A stretch of 64,000 nucleotides of DNA from Muraenolepis orangiensis (taxonomy: Eukaryota > Chordata > Actinopteri > Gadiformes > Muraenolepididae), in NCBI GenBank assembly GCA_027704905.1, contig CM050999.1, positions 233,037 to 297,036 on the forward strand. The letters are read 5' to 3'. Each line of letters begins with the position of its first letter. The stretch's first letter is position 1. The translations under genes were made by a program, and so were the position numbers. Shown piece by piece: positions 36,299-46,450 of this stretch. Below the pieces are notes generated by a model. It was not told the origin of the DNA. It ran no database searches and saw nothing but the letters and a program-made list of their open reading frames with translations.

Positions 36299-36564
36299 TC
36301 TCCCTTTCTAGAATCAATGAGTAGACTGTCATTGATTCACCAGACCTTAGAGGATTATTCTGCCTCTATATCTCAAAGGTCTGTTCCTATCTGAACTGAT
36401 CAAATAACCCCTTTTACCTAAAGCCCTATATAAACATAGGCTATATTAGACACTGCGTTCCTCTTTACAAGCCCTCATAACTAAACGAACATATCAGAAC
36501 ATGAACACATTTCTTAACTTCAAATAAACTTCTATAATGGGAATGTCTTTTTCTTTTTAGTCTC

Positions 36565-37050
36565 TTACAGGTCCAACCTAGTTGGTTTCACCACGACTCT
36601 CCCAGACCTGGTTCTGGGAGTAGCTGGCGGTTGCGGGACATTCTGCTTTGGAGGTTCTGTCGAACTCCCTCCCAGAAGTTGCTCAGTAGCACCACCTCCA
36701 CTCCGCGCCGGTGACGACTCCATGGGGATGAGATGGCGGCGGTTTCGCCTTACTGTCCCATGAGGTCCATCCACAATGTATGAACGCGGTGTAGAGTGGC
36801 TTCTGACCACAACTCCAGTTGCACTTTGATCTGTGACCCACACTTCCTTTCCGGGAATGAGCCCGTCGAGGCTTCGTGCACGATGACACCGGTTGTAGCT
36901 TTGCGCATCTCTCATCCTCTTTTCCTCTTCTTTCAGGACAACCACCTCACTGTTAGGAAGAGCAGGGACCAGTAGAGCAGGAAGCGTTGGCACTGTCGTG
37001 CGGAGTCTCCTGCCCATCAGAAGTTGAGCTGGGCTGTATCCGTTATGCAA
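36565..37050 (-). pseudogene. pol C-terminal segment (integrase end), third frame
   Basis: Continues integrase after a frame break near 37080: HNGYSPAQLLMGRRLRTTVP is a widespread sequence of Ty3/gypsy integrase C-termini. It is followed by a basic, Pro-rich tail. The break lies at an A-rich run and could be a mutation or a sequencing slip. Confidence 0.75.
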
Positions 37051-37067
37051 CGGGGTGGCCCTGTATG

Positions 37068-38093
37068 CTAGCAGAGCGCGGTATGGGTCAGCTGCTTTCT
37101 TTTTACTGTCTTGACCGCACGTTCTGCTTCCCCATTACTTTGCGGATATCTCGGGCTGCTTGTGACATGGCGAAACCCGTAGGACGCTGCAAACGCTGCA
37201 AAGGCCATTCCGGAGAACTGCGGCCCGTTGTCCGTCACCAGTTCCTCTGGGATACCGTGCCGTGCGAAGATCGATTTGAGGTGATGGATGACGTCTGTTG
37301 ATTTTGTGGGAGTCAGCAGAGCGATCTCCACGTATCTCGATGCATAGTCCACCACCAGCAGGTATGTCTTGCTCTCCAGCATGAACAGGTCTGCTCCCAA
37401 CTTCTGCCATGGTCTCCCCGGGTATTGAGATGGCATCAGTGGCTCCATTTGGTTTTGTCTCTCTTTGCTGCATGTTCGGCAGTTGAGAACTAACTCACTC
37501 AGCTGCTGGCTCAGCCCGGGCCACCATACAGACTGTCGTGCGCGCTCCCTGCACTTTACCACCCCCTGGTGGCCTTCATGCAGCCTGGCAAGCACATCAT
37601 TCCTCATTGTTGAAGGGATAACAAGCCTACTTCCCCTCAGCAAGAGTCCCTCCTCTACTGTGAATAACGCCTGTTCCGCCCAGTACAGCCTGAGAGCCGG
37701 TTCACTGTTGTGTGCTGGCCATCCCTCTGCACTCAGCTGCATTACCCGTGCGCACACACTGTCCCTCCCCAGCTGCTCTCTCAGCTCGTCCAGGTAGGCG
37801 GTGCTCGCTGGCAGGTTCTCCATTATCATGTCCAAGTAGATGTTTGTACTCTCAAACAACTCCTTCTCATCCGGTGTTTCCCTCCTCTTCACAGGAGCAC
37901 GTGAGAGCGTATCGGCAGTCCACAGGCACTTCCCTGGCACATGAGCAATGGAGTAGGAATAGCGCATCAGGCGCATCCGGAATCGCAGAATCCGCGGAGG
38001 GAGAGCATCCAACGCCTGAGACCCCAGGAGACTCAGGAGAGGCTTGTGATCCGTCTCTAGCTGGAAGTAGAAGAAAGTTGCGAAACCTCTCAC
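37068..38093 (-). pseudogene. pol segment: RNase H end and integrase, second frame
   Basis: Contains the RNase H motif LETDHKPLL, the integrase zinc finger (H-E-G-H ... C-R-T-C), and the integrase catalytic triad: Asp in LGADLF, Asp in VTDNGPQFSG, Glu in YPQSNGEAER. All key residues are intact. Joined to the upstream segment only across a frame break near 38065. Confidence 0.85.
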
Positions 38094-39882
38094 AAGCCCA
38101 GGTCAGGCCTAAGGCCTCCTTCTCGACCTGCGCGTATCTCTGCTCAGTTTGTGTGAGAGACCGCGACACGTAGGCTACTGGTCTCCACACTCCATCCCAT
38201 TTTTGGAGGAGCACACTCCCTAAGCCATAAGACGACGCGTCTGCTGAGACTTTGCACTCCCTGTTGGGATCATACATGGCCAATACTGGTGGGGATATTA
38301 GTGCATCCTTCAAATCTTGGAAGGCTCTGGCCTGCTCGATGCCCCACAGCCAGCACTTCTTCTTTGACAGAAGGTCTCGCAGAGGCTTGTCTCTCTCCGC
38401 CAGCTGCGGGATAAACTTCCCCAGCTGGTTTACCATGCCGAGAAAGCTTCTCAGCTCACTCACGTTCGTCGGCTCCTTCATCCTCCTTACGGCCTCCGTC
38501 TTACTCGGGTCGGGGCTAATGCCGCTGGTGGAGATGATATGGCCTAGAAAGGTCACCTCTTCCTTTGACAGGTCGCACTTATCTATGTTCAGGGTGATTC
38601 CGGCCTTCTCGATCCTCCCCAACACGACATGCAGACGAGCATCATGTTCCTCTTGTGTTCGGCCCCACACTAGCACATCGTCCATGTGGCAGACGACACC
38701 CTCCAGCCCTTCCGTGACCTCAGTCACCATTCTGTTTTGGAAGTGTTCGGGGGCGGAAGCAATGCCGAAAGGTAGACGGTTGAAGAAATATCGGCCAAAG
38801 GGCGTAATGAAGGTTGTGTACTTTGACGAATCTTCAGTCAGAGGGATTTGCCAAAATCCCATATTTGCGTCCAACTTGCTGAATATTCGGGCTCCAGCCA
38901 GCATTCCCAGTGTTTCCTCCACTGTCGGCAGGGTGTACTTTTCCCGGCACACTGACTCATTGAGGTTCGTGAGATCAACACATATGCGTACAGCACCTGT
39001 CTTCTTGGGAACCACCACAATGCCGGCACACCAGTCAGTTGGCTCTTCGATCCGGCTGATCACCCCGAGGCTTTCCATGCGGGACAGTTCTTTCTTGACT
39101 TTGTCCATCAGTGGCAATGGAATCCTTCTGGGCGTCTTCAGCGAGAATGGTTGGGCCCCAGGTTTCAGCCTGATTGCATACGGCTGTCTCATCTCACCTA
39201 GACCGCTGCATATCTTCGGGTAGGTTTTCTTGAGCGTCTCCATTGTGATACTGTCTAGACGTGCCACAAGCTCCATTTTACCGATAGCAGGCCTCCCCAG
39301 CAACGCTGTGTGCAGGTGTCGAGTGACATACACATCCTCCAACACCTCTTTCTCTCCCCTCCTCAGCAACAGCGTGGCGACGCCCACAACATCTAGTGGA
39401 CTCCTCCCAGGTCCCATCAGTGGCTTAGTTGACTTCCGGAGGGAAGGTGGATGTTTGTCTCTGTAAATCTCTTGGAATACAGTGTGAGGCATCACTGTAA
39501 CATCAGCACCGGTGTCTATTTTGAATGGCACATGACTGTCACCGATGTCTATGCTGACCATCCATGGCTCACCATCAGCTGTGATGCTGCCTAAGAACAT
39601 ACAGTCCTCGTCTTCTTCACAGGAGCAGGAATAGTCCTCTTCAACCTCATGTACAGCTTTGGATGACTTACACACACGCTTGTAATGTCCCATCTTCCCA
39701 CATGAATGACATTTCACTTCATTAGCAGGGCAATCGTGTTGTGAATGTGACATAGAACTGCCACATTTATGACACTGGACACTTTTCCCCTTTAAGTATT
39801 GGGCACTGTGTGGCTTGGCTTGGTAGCCGTTAGCCTGTTGAGGTTTATTTCTAGCATATGTCCTGCTACTGCTCTTAAACAC
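37867..39882 (-). pseudogene. pol segment: zinc knuckle, protease, RT, RNase H start
   Basis: 671 residues. Order: two Cys-rich knuckles, one canonical (CHSCGKMGHYKRVC) and one variant (CHKCGSSMSHSQHDC); protease FKIDTGADVTVMP; reverse transcriptase with LPFGIASAP and the catalytic VCHMDDVLVWG (His-Met-Asp-Asp in place of Tyr-x-Asp-Asp); RNase H with KVSADASSYGLG and EKEALGLTWA. The frame then runs into unrelated sequence after about 38065, where the second frame takes over. Confidence 0.85.
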
Positions 39883-40490
39883 TCTGTCCTGGTGTCCCCT
39901 CGCAGAGAAGATTGCTGTCTTTTCACCTCTTCACTCTGCCTCGCCATGTTTATTGCCTTTTCCAGGGTCAAGTCCGGGTCCAGTTGCATGCGTTCGGACA
40001 GCCGCTTATCCATCAGTCCGACGACAAGCCTGTCGCGAATAAGCTCATCATGTAGCACTCCGTACGTACAATGCTCCGCCAGCGCATACAGTGCCGTCAC
40101 AAATGAGTCCACTGTTTCACATTCTCCCTGCTTGCGCATGTTAAATTTGGCACGCTCGTAGATGACATTTTTCTTGATTACGAAGAAACCCTGTAATCCA
40201 TTGCGCACTCCTTGGTAAGTACCTCTTAGATCGTCTGTCAGATTTAGTCCACGTAAAATATCATCCGCCTCATCTCCCATGCAATATATTAGCGTGTTGA
40301 CTTGATTCTCTTCAGAGCTAGCATTCAGGTTACTTGCCAGACGGAATCGTTCGAACCTGCGTATCCATTTGGCCCACTCTTGCGGCTTTGAAAAGTCAAA
40401 GGACTCGGGAGGCTGGATGCTGAACGTAGCACTTGAGCCTGGCGCCGCCCTCTGGGCTGCAGCTGCTCCCGCATTAGCATTATCAACCAT
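39792..40490 (-). CDS. gag of the Ty3/gypsy element
   Basis: 232 residues from MVDNANAG, with a Gag capsid-type body (FDFSKPQEWAKWIRRFERFR). It overlaps the pol frame by 91 bp, with pol in the -1 register. No canonical slippery heptamer was seen in the overlap, and the nucleocapsid knuckles are in the pol frame, so a simple indel is as likely as programmed frameshifting. Confidence 0.75.
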   Translation of the reverse strand: MVDNANAGAAAAQRAAPGSSATFSIQPPESFDFSKPQEWAKWIRRFERFRLASNLNASSEENQVNTLIYCMGDEADDILRGLNLTDDLRGTYQGVRNGLQGFFVIKKNVIYERAKFNMRKQGECETVDSFVTALYALAEHCTYGVLHDELIRDRLVVGLMDKRLSERMQLDPDLTLEKAINMARQSEEVKRQQSSLRGDTRTECLRAVAGHMLEINLNRLTATKPSHTVPNT

Positions 40491-40568
40491 GCTGTTCGTC
40501 CTCCCTTCTCGCCGTCAACCAGCTCCAAATGACACTTATTGTCCGACTAACTTTTACACTTCACTCAC

Positions 40569-40584
40569 AGAACTTCTGACACCA
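40569..40584 (-). promoter_or_regulatory. Primer-binding site
   Basis: Directly after the 5' LTR in element sense lies TGGTGTCAGAAGT, complementary to a tRNA 3' end of the type ...ACTTCTGACACCA, consistent with a leucine tRNA. Confidence 0.65.
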
Positions 40585-40757
40585 TGTCGTGTTATTCCAC
40601 AAGCATACACGTGAGTCCTCTGTGTTCGGTTGTAAGTGTATTTTATTGCTAGATCCACACACAGCCGTCTCGATCCGCTCCTCGCCTAGCCTGCCCTAGC
40701 GTACCCGGCCGTGACGTCACTACGGTGGCCTGCACACCAATTAACAATAACACCACA
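40585..40757 (-). repeat. 5' LTR of the Ty3/gypsy element
   Basis: 173 bp, the partner of 36126-36298. Followed on the plus strand by the GTAGG duplication at 40758-40762. Confidence 0.9.
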
Positions 40758-40967
40758 GTAGGCAGGCGACGGGTACCAAACAGACGGAAGAACAACGTGC
40801 AGTATACGTAACCACCTCACGCTGGGGTAACGGATAGACATAGTATATATACCCCAGGTGAGGTGATTAACAATTAAACAGGGTGATCGGGTACAGGTGT
40901 GTGTGTGTGTGCGCCGCCAGCGCACGTGGCTTGGCCACGCCCCCTGCCAACCACCGTAACCGTGACA

Positions 40968-41018
<51 letters not shown>
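40968..41018. repeat. (AAT)n microsatellite
   Basis: Borders the TGTCACG LTR; the equivalent tract is at 60786-60834. Confidence 0.9.
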
Positions 41019-41020
<2 letters not shown>

Positions 41021-41574
41021 AAATTATAAATTATTTTATTTATTAAACACCTCATGGGTAACATCAAGAGGATTCTGAAATCATCTGGCGACCCCCACTT
41101 TGGGAACCCCTGCATTAGATGGACATATTTGGGCATATCTTAACATTTCCTAGTTGTTGATGTCAGTGATCAGTGAAACACAGACATAATAATAATAATA
41201 TAATAATTGTAGGGAGTTGTTTCTTGCCCTTAGGGGGTTTGGGGGTGTTGTTAACATGTGGCCTGTGAAGCCATTGGAGACTGTAACTGTGATTAAGGAC
41301 TATACTAATACAATTGACTTGACTTGACTTGACTGGCTTTCCACTTTAAAGGTGAGGTGATGAGCTGGATAAATAGCACATACAGTAGCGGACTAACTGA
41401 AAGTGTCGATCCATACATTCTGACTTAAGTGAATGAGAATAATAAGTTCTAGATATTTACTCAAATAAATGTGTCTGAACTAGAAAGTTCCTCAGAAGTC
41501 TGAACATGATATAGCTATAACTGTAGCTACAACTCAAGCCACTAGAGACTGCTAATAGGAGTTGTTACAACTCT

Positions 41575-41800
41575 GGTCATGTAGCACCAGTTCTCTAGGG
41601 CTGTTGTTCTAACTGTTGTTTTCTGGTCATGTAGCACCAGTTCTCTAGGGCTGTTGTTCCAACTGTTGTTCTCTGGTCATGTAGCACCAGTTCTCTAGGG
41701 CTGTTGTTCTAACTGTTGTTTTCTGGTCATGTAGCACCAGTTCTCTAGAGCTGTTGTTCCAACTGTTGTTCTCTGTTGGTCATGTAGCACTAGTTCTCTA
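41575..41800. repeat. 50-bp satellite, about four units
   Basis: Unit GTAGCACCAGTTCTCTAGGG plus a 30-bp remainder. Lies directly upstream of a LINE reverse-transcriptase end. The same association occurs at 62235-62515. Confidence 0.85.
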
Positions 41801-41804
41801 GAGC

Positions 41805-42015
41805 TGTACAGGACAAGAAAGCCATCCAGAGGGTCGTGAGGACAGCACTTCCTTGCATTGAGGATATCTTTAGGAGCAGGTTTCAGAAGAAGGCCATCTC
41901 TATCAGTAAGGACCGCAACCACCCTGGGCTCCATCTCTTCTCCCCCCTACTGTCCGGTCCCCGGTTACGCAGCATCCGTACAAGGACTACCAGGTTCAAG
42001 GATAGTTTTTATATT
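41805..42015 (+). mobile_element. LINE reverse-transcriptase C-terminus
   Basis: Encodes KKAIQRVVRTALPCIEDIF, then a downstream R-L-R-S-I-R-T-R-T-T-R-F-K-D-S-F motif, the conserved end of L2/Rex-like non-LTR reverse transcriptases. Frame is open but 5'-truncated. Confidence 0.7.
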
Positions 42016-42360
42016 TCAAGTAAGTAAGTAGTAATTTGGCATCTAACCAGAGTGCAAATGTTGCAGTAAAGTGCATGGTAATATATAATGTACAGTTGTT
42101 GAATAATATGAATTGTTGAATAATAAAATGACTACTAAAAAAAGGTATAAAATGAAACAAGAAATCAAAAACAGGTAGCAGGGGTATGCAGTTGTATCAA
42201 CAAGATAAATATATATAAATAGATATCCAGTGAGCAGGTAGTGAGCAGGGCTGTGTAGTTAAATGAACAGTAGAAGATTAATATACATGGTAAGTACAGT
42301 GTGTGAGTGGGTAAAAGCATGTGTGTGGATGAATGCATAGCTAACAGTCGCTGGAGATAG
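42016..42360. mobile_element. LINE 3' UTR-like sequence
   Basis: Includes the piece matching 2550-2610 in reverse (GGCATCTAACCAGAGTGCAA) and AT-rich sequence. At 42301-42337 it contains a stretch resembling the 18-bp minisatellite unit. Confidence 0.45.
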
Positions 42361-42530
42361 GGGCGTGCTCTCCTCTCTGCTGCCTGTAGTCCACGATCAG
42401 CTCCTTGGTCTTCTTGACGTTGAGGGCGAGGCTGTTCTCCTGGCACCACTGCTCCAGCGATCCATTCTCCTCCCTGTAGTCTCGTCGTCGCCGGCGATCA
42501 GGCCCTTGGTGTCTGTGCTGCATTTGGGTC
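42361..42530 (-). mobile_element. LINE reverse-transcriptase fragment
   Basis: Encodes LEQWCQENSLALNVKKTKEL followed by IVDYRQQRG, a well-known motif C-terminal to the catalytic core of fish L2/Rex-like LINEs. Opposite orientation to 41805-42015. Confidence 0.7.
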
Positions 42531-42863
42531 CTAACGTAATTTGTGACAAGCAGCTGCTAAAGTACACATCAGCTTGTCATGTCAGTGGAAAGCCAGCCCT
42601 CTACATACTCTACACTAGCTGCAGTACAATCTACCTTCCCCGTAGTCACATTTTGCGGCCATTCAAGAAAGTATTAAAAAAAGAAGTGTTTTTTTTTATA
42701 TTGTTTATATGATTTCAATTACAACTACATCACCCTTGCTATGAGAATTAACTTTTATTCTAGCTTGCTAGTTTTCCATTTTCCATTAAGCGTCTGTACT
42801 TCACTGATCACTGACATCAACAACTAGGAAATGTTATGATATGCCCAAATATGTCCATCTGGA

Positions 42864-42994
<131 letters not shown>

Positions 42995-43249
42995 TACCAG
43001 ATAATCTCTTGTTTCAAAGTGAGAGAGTGCTCTCTGTAAGAAGTCTTGCACTCTACACATTATTATAATAATAATTATTATTATTTTTTATTTTTTATTA
43101 TTGCTATTATTGTTCTTTTGGTTCCCCATTTTTATTATTATTATATGATCATTATTATTATGATTGTTCTTTCATTTCCCCATTATTATTAATAAAATCA
43201 AGAAGGAAGGAACACAGAACAGTACAGTAATCAGACAGACAGAGGCTAG

Positions 43250-43895
43250 AGGTTTGTGCATTTACATTAACAAGCTTGGTGCACAGACACTCCCACCATT
43301 GAGAGCCACTGCTCTGCTATCGTGGAATACCTTATGGTTAAATGTAGACCCTTTTACCAACCCAGGGAAATTACAGCTACCTTTATAACTGCAGCTTACA
43401 TACCTCCAGATGCTAACGCTGAGCTAGCTATGGAGGAACTTTACTCTGCCATTACCAAACAGCAGAACTCCCACCCAGAGGCAGCCTTTATTATTGCATG
43501 CGATTTCAATCATGCCAACTTAAAGACTGCGCTCCCCAAATTCCAGCAGGATGTCTCCTGCTGTAGAAGAGGAGAGAGGACACTAGACCATGTTTACACC
43601 AACAAGGCTGATGCTTACAAAGCCGTCCCCCTCCCCCACCTTGGACAGAGTGATCATGTGATCATGTGACCATGCTGCCTAAGAACACGCCACTCATCAA
43701 GCGTGTGAAGCCCACCGTTAGGACAGTCAAAGTGTGGCCTGAGGGAGCAGACTCTGAATTGTTGAACCGGTTCCTACACACGGATTGGAACCTGTTTACG
43801 TCCCAGTCACCCTGGACTCCCACATCGACAATGACTCCTACACCTCCTCTGTTTTGGATTATATCAACTCCAGCATTGACACTGTCACCACCCTT
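43250..43895 (+). pseudogene. LINE endonuclease domain, frameshifted
   Basis: AYIPPDANAELAMEELYSAI, then FIIACDFNHAN and LDHVYTNKADAYKAVPLPHL followed by GQSDH, are the C-terminal motifs of the AP-type endonuclease of L2/Rex-like LINEs. GDFNH, usual in this family, reads CDFNH. A small duplication of ATCATGTG near 43650-43665 breaks the frame. The next open piece continues the same protein (PLIKRVKPTVRTVKVWPEGA) and ends near 43895. Confidence 0.75.
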
Positions 43896-43900
43896 TAACA

Positions 43901-44275
43901 CAGTGGTTCCCAACCTTTTTTGTCTTGTGTACCCCTTGAGCTGGTAGCTTAGTCATTCTAAGTACCCCCTCACTCATTTGGATGATTCGCCTTACATTTT
44001 CTCTTATATTAAACCTTTTGTAATTGTATTTAACCAAACTACTCATTAAATAAATAAAAATCACTTTTATAACTCACCCTTAATACAAATTAATTTAAAC
44101 TTGACATTGACACTTATTGTGAATGAAAATACTACTCACTTCTAGCAGTTTCAAAGGTGTTATTGTCATATGCACATGAATCAGGTGCATGCATGCATAT
44201 GAGGCTCCGCCCACAACTCAACATAGAATAGAATAGTGCAATAGAAACAACAACAATAACAGTAGTATAAACTGT
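43901..44275. mobile_element. hAT relic, one end only
   Basis: CAGTGGTTCCCAACCTTTTT is a typical hAT terminal repeat in fish. No matching second end was found. It continues into AT-rich sequence. Confidence 0.45.
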
Positions 44276-44278
44276 GTA

Positions 44279-44996
44279 AAGGCCCCGTCACACCATAACG
44301 TTCTGGTCAGCGTTCTATGAACGTTCTAATCGTTCAATTTTCGAGCGTTCTAGGGTGAGCGTGTACATCTGGCGTGTGACTAACGTGTGACTAACGCATG
44401 AATTAGCGTGTGACTAACGCATGAGGAGCGTGTACCAGCGACCACGTAAGACACCCCTGAAAACTATTAGCGTGTGCTGACGTGTCACTGTGTTCAAACG
44501 GGTATAAAACGCGGGGAAATCACAGTGGATTCAGTTGTTCTTGTCACGAGTGGATTGTTCGTTGGGACGCAGACCAAGACACAGTGGAGCTATAACAGAG
44601 CTTTATTTCAAGCAAACACAACACAAGAGAGTGATCAGGGACAGTCCAGGGGTCTGGGTACCGGGAGGTCGATCCGCGGAGTACCGGCAGGAAGTAGACC
44701 GGCGAGAGTCCCGTCCCGGGACGGGAGAGGAGTCTGGGTACCGGGAGGTCGCGACAGGTACCAGACATGTAATTCTAATGACCGGGGAGCTCGTATAGAC
44801 CGGCGTAACGCGAGACAGGCGGGTGACGCGAGATAGGTAAAGGACCTGGATCTCCGGGACATCAGCGTGGCGATTCCAGCCTGAATGTACGACGTAACTT
44901 GAACAAAGTATGACGTACGACCTATCCCCGGGGTAACGGGGAGCCAGGGTCTATAGACCCCAGGTGAGGGGATTAGCAATCAGCCACGGCAATTGC

Positions 44997-45034
<38 letters not shown>

Positions 45035-45400
45035 ACGCGCCTCCAGCGCACGTGGCTTGGCCACGCCCCCTGACAACCACCGTAACCGTGACAGTTCTTC
45101 TGGATATTGAACAGTGCACATCATGCCGCCAAGAGGGAAAAAGCGTGTGAGGGGGGCTACTGCTAAACTCCATCTCCATCTCCATGTCGTCTGTACTCTA
45201 TCTCCAATCCGCAAATAGGCACACAATGTCGGATGAGTACCAGTGAGTCATTCACTGCAAAGCAAAGATTGTGAACGATTAATAACAACCAAGTAACGCT
45301 AGGGTAACGACTGACTAACAATAGCCGAACGCGTGCAACGTTCGGTGAACGTTCCGCGAACGATCTCCAGCGTTCTCCAGCGTTTAACGTTCCACATTGG
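44279..45400. mobile_element. PIF/Harbinger-like element interrupted by an LTR
   Basis: Begins GGCCCCGTCACACC, reminiscent of Harbinger ends, with many repeats of AACGTTC and GCGTGTGACTAAC. After the LTR it continues with a short frame MPPRGKKRVRG. The right terminus was not identified. Family assignment is tentative. Confidence 0.35.
44542..45093 (-). mobile_element. Solo LTR, family TGTCACG, copy 2
   Basis: 552 bp with target duplication GTTCT (44537-44541 and 45094-45098). Shares CCGCGGAGTACCGGCAGG and the right end CCGTAACCGTGACA with 60360-60785. Contains a (GT)n tract at 45001-45031. Confidence 0.8.
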
Positions 45401-45407
45401 TCTCCAT

Positions 45408-45690
45408 TGCCTCGTTTCCACCAAAGCAAGCCTAGTTCTAGCTCTCGGGTGGCGCGAGAGCCGGTTCGCAGTTGGTTCAATTGGGGAGCCGGCAAAAAAC
45501 TGGTTTGCGTTTCCACTGCCTTTTTCGCCGAGAGAGCCACGTCATGACGTCACTGTTAACGTCTCTGCTTTCCCAGCAGCTCGCGCCAACTTCCACAACA
45601 GTATATTACATGATGGATGTAAAAGTGTTGCGCCTGGCTTTGAGGCTACAAACAGCTGCTCGTCTTTAGTGCTATGGACGCGATTACGTT
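45408..45690. mobile_element. MITE-like sequence starting GCCTCGTTTCCACC
   Basis: The start and CGAGAGCCGGTTCG-like motifs match 62868-63060. Two distant copies suggest a mobile element; the ends were not defined. Confidence 0.4.
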
Positions 45691-45727
45691 GAAGCCCCTA
45701 ACTGTGATAAAGGACTATACTAATCTG

Positions 45728-46430
45728 AAGCCATGGTTCTTAGCAGGAAACCGGTGGATTGTCTACTCCAAGTAGGGAGGGAGTCCTTATCCCAAGTGAA
45801 GGAGTTCAAGTATCTCGGGGTCTTGTTCTCGAGTGAGGGGAGGATGGAGCGGGAGATTGACAGGAGAATAGGTGCAGCGGGAGCGGTATTGGGTGCACTT
45901 TGGCGCACCATTGTAACCAAAAGAGAGCTGAGCCAGAAGGCAAAGCTCTCGATCTACCGATCAGTCTTCATTCATACCCTCACCTATGGCCATGAGCAAT
46001 GGGTAATGACCGAAAGGACGAGATCGCGAATACAAGCGGCCAAAATGAGTTTCCTCAGGAGGGTGGCTGGTATCTCCCTGAGGGATAGGGTGAGAAACTC
46101 ACTCACTCGTGAGAGACTCGGAGTACAGCCGCTGCTCCTTCGCGTAGAAAGGAGCCAGTTGAGGTGGTTCGGGCATCTAGTAAGGATGCTTCCTGGTCGC
46201 CTCCCGAGGGAGGTTTTCCAGGCACATCCAACTGGGAAGAGACCACGGGGCAGACCGAGGTACAGGTGGGGTGATTACATCTCCACACTGGCCTTGGGAT
46301 CCCCCAGTCAGAGCTAGTCGATGTTGCCAGGGAGAGGGAAGTTTGGAGTCCCCTGCTGAAGCTGCTACCTCCGCGACCCGATTACGGATAAGTGGGAGAA
46401 GATGGATGGATGGATGGATGGATGGATATT
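45728..46430 (+). mobile_element. RTE-like LINE reverse-transcriptase C-terminus
   Basis: 194 residues open from MVLSRKPVDCLL, with KEFKYLGVLFSSEGRMEREI, SIYRSVFIHTLTYGHEQWVM and RSQLRWFGHLVRML, motifs of the C-terminal part of RTE/Rex3-type LINEs. The 3' end is a (GATG)n tail (46402-46427), which in fish is known for Rex3. 5'-truncated, as is usual for LINE insertions. Confidence 0.75.
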
Positions 46431-46450
46431 TTATTAAGTCACTAGAGATT

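Larger units (their letters stand above)
36126..40757 (-). mobile_element. Nearly complete Ty3/gypsy LTR retrotransposon
   Basis: 4632 bp with two 173-bp LTRs (36126-36298 and 40585-40757) that differ at two positions as I read them. The target duplication GTAGG is present on both sides, and the single-GTAGG empty site is at 60574-60578. In element sense the order is LTR, primer site, gag, protease, RT, RNase H, integrase, polypurine tract, LTR. That pol order (integrase last) defines Ty3/gypsy. No envelope frame was seen. Three reading-frame breaks interrupt gag-pol. Confidence 0.9.
35907..40967 (-). mobile_element. Solo LTR, family TGTCACG, interrupted by a Ty3/gypsy element
   Basis: The parts at 35907-36125 and 40763-40967 together match the uninterrupted LTR at 60360-60785. 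Ends TGTCACG and CGTGACA. On the minus strand there is a TATATATA box and a GGGAATAAAG polyadenylation signal, giving the orientation. The same insertion site within the hAT relic is used at 60.36 kb, so it predates the segmental duplication. Confidence 0.7.
35725..41112. mobile_element. hAT MITE relic, split by an LTR
   Basis: The left part (35725-35906) and right part (40968-41112, ending ACTTTGGGAACCCCTG) match the intact element at 51358-51757. The left terminus is lost in the neighbouring (AC)n. Unit A lacks the element at 9028, giving a rough empty site. Confidence 0.6.

Noticed and set aside
38252..39223. 323-codon plus-strand frame opposite the reverse transcriptase
   Set aside because: It is the complementary shadow of the intact pol frame, with no family resemblance.
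39792..39882. Programmed -1 frameshift signal between gag and pol
   Set aside because: The frames overlap in the right register, but no canonical X-XXY-YYZ site was seen and two other frame breaks exist in the same element, so an indel is at least as likely.
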